Of a stretch of 64,000 bases of DNA, positions 59,577 to 64,000 are shown in pieces. Positions within the stretch are counted from its first letter, which is position 1, and every line of letters starts with the position of its first letter. Under the pieces are notes generated by a model, which made no database searches, was not told the origin of the DNA, and worked only from the letters and a program-made list of their open reading frames with translations. The translations under genes were made by a program, and so were the position numbers. The stretch comes from Pelodera strongyloides (lineage: Eukaryota > Nematoda > Chromadorea > Rhabditida > Rhabditidae): NCBI GenBank assembly GCA_036852015.1, contig JAANDG010000568.1, positions 1 to 64,000 of the forward strand, read 5' to 3'.

Positions 59577-60228
59577 GTAAGTTTTGAAAGTTTTCTATAT
59601 CATTCCATATCATTATTTTAGGTACGCTAGACTTTGGATAGAAATATTTTGAATACAACTAGCTAATATTCCTAGAGTACTCTCTGCCAAAGTCCCAGCG
59701 TATTGATTTTTTCGCGAGTCGTGATCTAGTAGTGTAGTGATCAAACTGTACATGCACATGCATTTTGTTGTAGAGTCCGTTAATAACGGGCTATGACTAA
59801 ATTTCATCCAAGTAAAATCGTTTTCTTTCCTCGAACCTTCGTTGACTTTGGTTGTTTTTAGCGGCTAAACTTCGTTTTTTACTTGTCACCTATATTTATG
59901 ATAATTTTGATATTAATCAGTCTAGAAGTTGATTATAAATGTACTGATGGTAAAATAAAAGGTCGGAACAGCTAGAAAAAAAAATTACGTTGATTTGAAG
60001 TTTTTTATTTTATGGATCCTGCGCCGAGAAATAAACAAAACTGAGGCCTACGAAGTACTACAAATGACGTCTGGCCTGATAAATAGCCGAAATAGCCGTC
60101 ATTCGGAGCCTTTCGTACTCCCAAAACTACAAGGAAACTTCAAAACTACACTCACACAAAATTGCTTCTTTCCTATTTTTTTATTATTTTTTTCTTTTCT
60201 AGTTTTTTAATGATTGTACCAATGCAAG

Positions 60229-60303
60229 CGCCCGCACACACCGCGGCATTCCGGGCCCGGCCCGGAATGCCGCGTGTGTGCGGGCGCTGCCCTTCGGGCA
60301 GCG
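60229..60303. repeat. GC-rich perfect palindrome 1 plus short hairpin
   Basis: Arms AGCGCCCGCACACACCGCGG/CCGCGTGTGTGCGGGCGCT around CATTCCGGGCCCGGCCCGGAAT-type core, followed by the hairpin GCGCTGCCCTTCGGGCAGCGC. Confidence 0.9.
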
Positions 60304-60429
60304 CCAAATGATAAAATGTAATGATCGTTCGAGCAAAAGTGTTGTATCTTTTTATTGAATGTCATTGTGTTCTTCACCGTGTTATGCACTATCACTGTTT
60401 TATGCACCGCTAAATTGCTCGCTCACACT

Positions 60430-60514
60430 GTCACTGTATTGCTCGCTCACACGCGGCATTCCGGGCCCGGCCCGGAATGCCGCGTGTGAGCGAGCGCTGC
60501 CCTTCGGGCAGCTT
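60430..60514. repeat. GC-rich perfect palindrome 2 plus short hairpin
   Basis: Same GCGGCATTCCGGGCC core, but outer arms are GCTCGCTCACAC/GTGTGAGCGAGC. Followed by GCTGCCCTTCGGGCAGC. Confidence 0.9.
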
Positions 60515-60515
60515 T

Positions 60516-60650
60516 ATGTTATCACTGTTCATGCTTCTTCTCTTTTATCTGCTCGCTGGCGAACTTTACAACCCTCTTATTTGCCGTGATGATTCGAGTG
60601 ACGACTCCGACGCGACCGACGACGAAGATGACATCACTTTTGCTGCTTGA
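60516..60650 (+). CDS. Short ORF with signal-peptide-like start and acidic tail
   Basis: This is a 44-codon ORF. The start MLSLFMLLLFYLLAG is strongly hydrophobic and resembles a secretion signal. It is followed by ELYNPLICR and then an Asp/Ser/Glu-rich tail (DDSSDDSDATDDEDD). It begins just after the right arm of a GC-rich palindrome. No introns or known family are seen, and chance is possible at this length. Confidence 0.25.
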   Translation: MLSLFMLLLFYLLAGELYNPLICRDDSSDDSDATDDEDDITFAA

Positions 60651-61851
60651 ATGCCCCCCCCCCTCTAAGTGCGTCAATTGCTTAATTTTTTGTTGTGCTC
60701 CATTGTAATTAGTGCTAGTTTTGTATTGTCTGCCCACAATGTGTGTTTTTCACCGCAGCTTTGTACTCATTTGGCTTTCATTCGCACTTGCACTACAGTT
60801 ACCTTTCTTTGTTTGTTGTATTCAGCTGTCTGTTAACCGTTTTTGTTACTTGTTTTAGTTTTTTGGATAACTAAATAAATATTAGTTTCAGGTGCACCTT
60901 ATAGGAGTGTACAGGACAAGGAGGGAGCGTGCACATAGTTTCTATTTTTTTCATATTTTCATTCTTCTCTTTCATCTTCATATTATTTTAAACAGGTGTT
61001 TACTGCGGTTTTCCACGCTTCGTTTACCCTCAATCTGAACCAGATTAAAAACCTGCCTCACATAGGGCCATTTATTGCCAATTGCTGAATCTGAATCAGG
61101 ATTTTTTAATTTGACGTTTACTGCTATTTCCGACACTTCTTTTGCTCTAATTCTGAATAAGAATCACATTCTGGCTCGAATACGGTTCGTTAAAAGAAAT
61201 TATACGTGACAAGTAAAAACCGAAAAAATTCCTTTTTAGCTTATGTTTACTATTTGCAGTTGTCCCATCCCATTGGAGCTGCTCGGCCGCTTGGCGTTCT
61301 CCATTTTGCCGGTTTCGTCGATACTGATGTTGCTTCATTGGATTCGATGTGAAAGTAGACTGCGCCGCCCGCCGAGCTAACCGCGTTGACGAGGGCAACA
61401 GCGACATCGTGTGTGGAGGTACTCAAGCTGTTTACTTTTACAATTTGCTATCAAAGTTGTGGTTTCGGTAACGAAGAAAAAAACAGTGAGTGGAGTTGTG
61501 TGCATCATGGCAAATGACAAATGCCTCACAGTTGGTAGTTGGCCGGAATAGAGGGGGTGGAGTCAGCAACTGTGCGTCACCGCAAAAGAGTAATAAACGC
61601 ACTATTTTTTGCCCATTTTAGCGTCCAACCCCCTAAAAGTCAGTATACTGTAGTTGATTATATGTGATTTAGCCGTGCACTATTAATTTAAAAGCTTCAA
61701 TAAAAGAGTGTAAAATACGTTTACAGTGTTCTGTGTGTTTAAAATCGTCAAATTTGACAGCAGTGGAGTTTAAGACCATGATGTGATGTTATTCTAAATC
61801 ACTACTGAGTGATTCTAAGGCAATACCTTCGCGTGCAACTGATAATAACAC

Positions 61852-62106
61852 ATGATCGAAATGGTACTTTATTTTAGTCATGCAAAATTGTTGCTCGTAA
61901 TAAGTATATGTGAGTTAGGTTGGAGCAGGGCTTTGGATTATGACGGACAGAATAACACAATGTTTGACCATCGTTCCGGGTACTCTCCTCCTTCTCATGG
62001 AAATCTACAGTCTAGGCATCCCGGAGCATTTAGGCGTCAATGGAAGGGCCAATCGTCCCATGGAAATCTAAATTATTGGTCTCCCGACTGTCCTCCATGT
62101 GTCTGA
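61852..62106 (+). CDS. Possible short secreted peptide (84 residues)
   Basis: The single-exon ORF starts MIEMVLYFSHAKLLLVISIC, a plausible signal peptide. It continues with a hydrophilic part in which a Ser-His-Gly-Asn-Leu motif occurs twice, plus the doublet RRQWKG that could be a prohormone-type cleavage site. It ends CPPCV. Nucleotides around the two motifs are repeated (CATGGAAATCTA). No family is recognised; a TTTTAG inside the ORF leaves open that it is part of a spliced gene. Confidence 0.3.
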   Translation: MIEMVLYFSHAKLLLVISICELGWSRALDYDGQNNTMFDHRSGYSPPSHGNLQSRHPGAFRRQWKGQSSHGNLNYWSPDCPPCV

Positions 62107-62369
62107 CGACAGTCTGATACAGCTGGCATCAGCAGTTTCTCGATGTTATTAGAGCCATGGGAAGGGATAGCTATACTTTTCGGTTGGCATTCTCTTGGGC
62201 TGGGTCCTTGGGTCTCTTGGGACGCCTATCTTTACCTTAAGTGGGACGGTAATTCCACAATATAACTTGCAGGTATGCGTAAGTAAATAAGGCCACTCTA
62301 CTCTGTCTCCACGAACTGATTGAATGCAACAGCATACGCATAGGAACTTACACTGAGAGCCGATGAGTT

Positions 62370-62540
62370 GCGCGCCGCACCATTTCGGGAAACAAAATGC
62401 GCGCCGCAAAGGAATGGGAAACAAAATGCGCGCGGAATAGAAATGGCGCGCAAAGTGTTTCCCGAAAAGGTGCGGAAACGGTGCGGAAATGGTGCGGCGC
62501 GCAACTTGCGCCCCGCACCATTTCCGCACCTTTTCGGCAA
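62370..62540. repeat. GCGC-rich palindromic element, left copy
   Basis: GCGCCGCACCATTTCGGG and its inverse GAAATGGTGCGGCGCGC alternate; related to 62715-62890. Confidence 0.75.
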
Positions 62541-62620
62541 CGTTTTTGAAAGCGCTCGGAGGGTCTGCCGTAAGTGCAGTTGTTGTACTAATATTTTTCC
62601 GCAAGCACAGATCTCACATG

Positions 62621-62700
62621 TGTTGTTAGCCGAGTGGTCTAAGGCGCTGTTCAGAGAAAGTATCTAACAAGAGTGTAGGGTTCGAATCTAACACGCTGCT
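62621..62700 (+). pseudogene. tRNA-Leu-like pseudogene (or tRNA-derived SINE head)
   Basis: The A box TAGCCGAGTGG and D-arm GGTCTAAGGCGCTG match tRNA-Leu. The B box GGTTCGAATCT is nearly consensus. The acceptor stem pairs only partly (GTGTT with AACAC) and the anticodon stem is weak. A loop TTCAGAG would carry a CAG anticodon. A T-rich run (CTTTCTTTTTG) follows as a possible Pol III stop. Degenerate folding argues against an active tRNA. Confidence 0.5.
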
Positions 62701-62714
62701 TTCTTTTTGCAGTT

Positions 62715-62890
62715 GCTCTTTTCCCGCACCGTTTCCGCACCTTTTCGGCAACGGTTTGGGGGTGTTTCCCGCAACAGTTTGGGGGTGTTTCCCGCACCAA
62801 AACGGCAACCAGAGTCGGTGGAAAAACTTTTGCGGCGCGCATCAAATTCTTTTGCGGGAAACACCCCCAAACTGTTGCCGCGCGCAACTC
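62715..62890. repeat. GCGC-rich palindromic element, right copy
   Basis: TTTCCGCACCTTTTCGGCAAC and repeated TTTGGGGGTGTTTCCCGCA, inverted as GGGAAACACCCCCAAACTG. Confidence 0.75.
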
Positions 62891-64000
62891 TTGAGTTTCG
62901 TTGTAGGTACTAATAACCTCTCACACTATGTCTAGGCACTAGGAGGCACTGTATGTTGCATGCAACGTAGCTTGGTGACCATTCGGTGATCATTTGGTAA
63001 CCAGTCCACGGCGGATTTCGAGGAAGCTTCTTCGTCGCAAAGTCCCCAACTGTTCACCAAATGGGATGGCTAACGAAAAACAGATAACCGTCATCAAATG
63101 GTTTCTCCGTGTCCTATGACCATTCCGCCAAGAGTCGAACTTTGGTCAGTTATTAGGCAGAGACCTCTGTACCCACTACGTAAAATTTACTGCAATTTTA
63201 GACAGAGATGCATGCGGCTATCCACAGCAGGATAAATCCGAAATTATGTAGCTGTGAAGAATTGTACTCGATCTAAAGTGTAAAACGGTATTAGAGTATG
63301 TGAATTCAGGAACTTAAATCACAAAAAATCTTTACTTTTCCATATGGAGCAATGGATACTGAAATACGAATGTTATTTATATTCATTTATGCAGTTATCC
63401 ACGGAAATAACCCTTTAACAACCGTCCCTTGCACATTTGAGTTAGCGCATGCTGGATACGCCGCGCGGTTTGACATGGTACTTAAGCCGCCCGAAGAGCG
63501 GGCGCCTCCCCATTTTTGTCTGTATGTAACTGTTTTGGTTTATTTGTGCGTAATAGTACCGAATTAACCCCAATACAGTTAAATAGACTTACATTTGTTA
63601 CAAAGTAGTAATGTGGCCTCGCTTTTATGGATGTAATTTAAAAAATAAGCTTATTTTTTAGCGAAATTCGTAGAAAACAGACAAAAATACAGATTATTGA
63701 TGTTCTCTGAGAACCAAAATACATTATTATGGTTTTATTTTTTCTAATGTGTCAAAAAGGGCTGTGTGGATAACGCTTACAAATTTTAAACGGTTTCGAG
63801 AAGCATTGGTCTCAGAAAACCCTCAAAATTTGCCAACACTCGGTCGAAGCCACATGGAAAGCAAGGAAAAATAAACTTCCGGAAATTTTTCTCGAAAACT
63901 ACAGGGAGTTTTTAGGTGCTGACTATTAGTAATATGTTCAAAACACTTGGAAGCATCCTGGTAAGAAGTGTGAAGTTGATCCGTGAAGAATTGGCTCCAG
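62891..64000 (+). other. No recognisable feature
   Basis: Short ORFs only (for example 63352-63567). No splice pattern, RNA or palindrome was recognised. Confidence 0.4.

Larger units (their letters stand above)
57656..59861 (+). repeat. Segmental duplication, copy A2
   Basis: Second copy of 45536-47656. Similarity ends after GGTTGTTTTTA on the right and at the palindrome junction on the left. Confidence 0.9.

Noticed and set aside
61147..61407. Minus-strand ORF of 86 codons, basic, with a possible donor (AAATA|GTAAAC)
   Set aside because: No second exon, no known domain and no supporting signals.
63352..63567. ORF of 71 codons with hydrophobic start
   Set aside because: No repeat of motifs, splice context or recognised family; short enough to be chance.

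Overview
The window reads as nuclear DNA of a small invertebrate, most likely a nematode. Genes are broken into many exons of about 40-280 bp. Introns run GT..AG with short T-rich acceptors (TTTTAG, TTTCAG, TGCAG). The DNA is AT-rich and introns are packed with short palindromic MITE-like repeats. No organism name can be proven from the sequence alone; the assignment is an inference from gene architecture.

All recognised host genes lie on the + strand, head to tail. (1) 116-11876 is the 3' part of a large acidic, low-complexity protein with 30 phase-consistent exons. (2) 13424-20921 is its tandem paralogue, which begins with a CxxC motif and a short coiled coil. (3) 22068-26399 has the same CxxC-x2-L-x2-Y spacing at its N-terminus, a 20-residue tandem repeat and three SUMO-consensus KxE motifs. 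(4) 27718-42482 is a 25-exon coiled-coil protein ending in a GYF domain. (5) 43816-46232 is a RING1/RING2-like C3HC4 RING protein of Polycomb type. (6) 52605-58347 is an unfamiliar gene, internally duplicated, whose 3' end is a copy of the 3' end of gene 5.

Every start codon has a splice-acceptor-like AG 4-31 nt upstream, and a TTAATAAA-type poly(A) signal lies about 270-400 nt before each of genes 2-5. This looks like spliced-leader trans-splicing of a co-oriented, possibly polycistronic, cluster.

Mobile DNA: a defective Ty3/gypsy-like LTR retrotransposon (35545-40322, minus strand) sits inside a palindromic element within an intron of gene 4, flanked by the 4-bp target duplication TCGC. 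It keeps protease and integrase remnants but no reverse transcriptase was found. At least ten MITE-like palindrome families occur, several in multiple copies.

The region 45.5-59.9 kb is a rearranged duplication. A 2.1-kb segment (45.54-47.66 and 57.66-59.86 kb) and a 1.7-kb segment (52.13-53.84 and 55.46-57.18 kb) are each present twice. They are interleaved with two arrays of a 129-bp (43-codon) repeat and next to a 61-bp satellite and a long CA microsatellite. The last 4 kb hold GC-rich perfect palindromes, a tRNA-Leu-like pseudogene and two short ORFs with signal-peptide-like starts.
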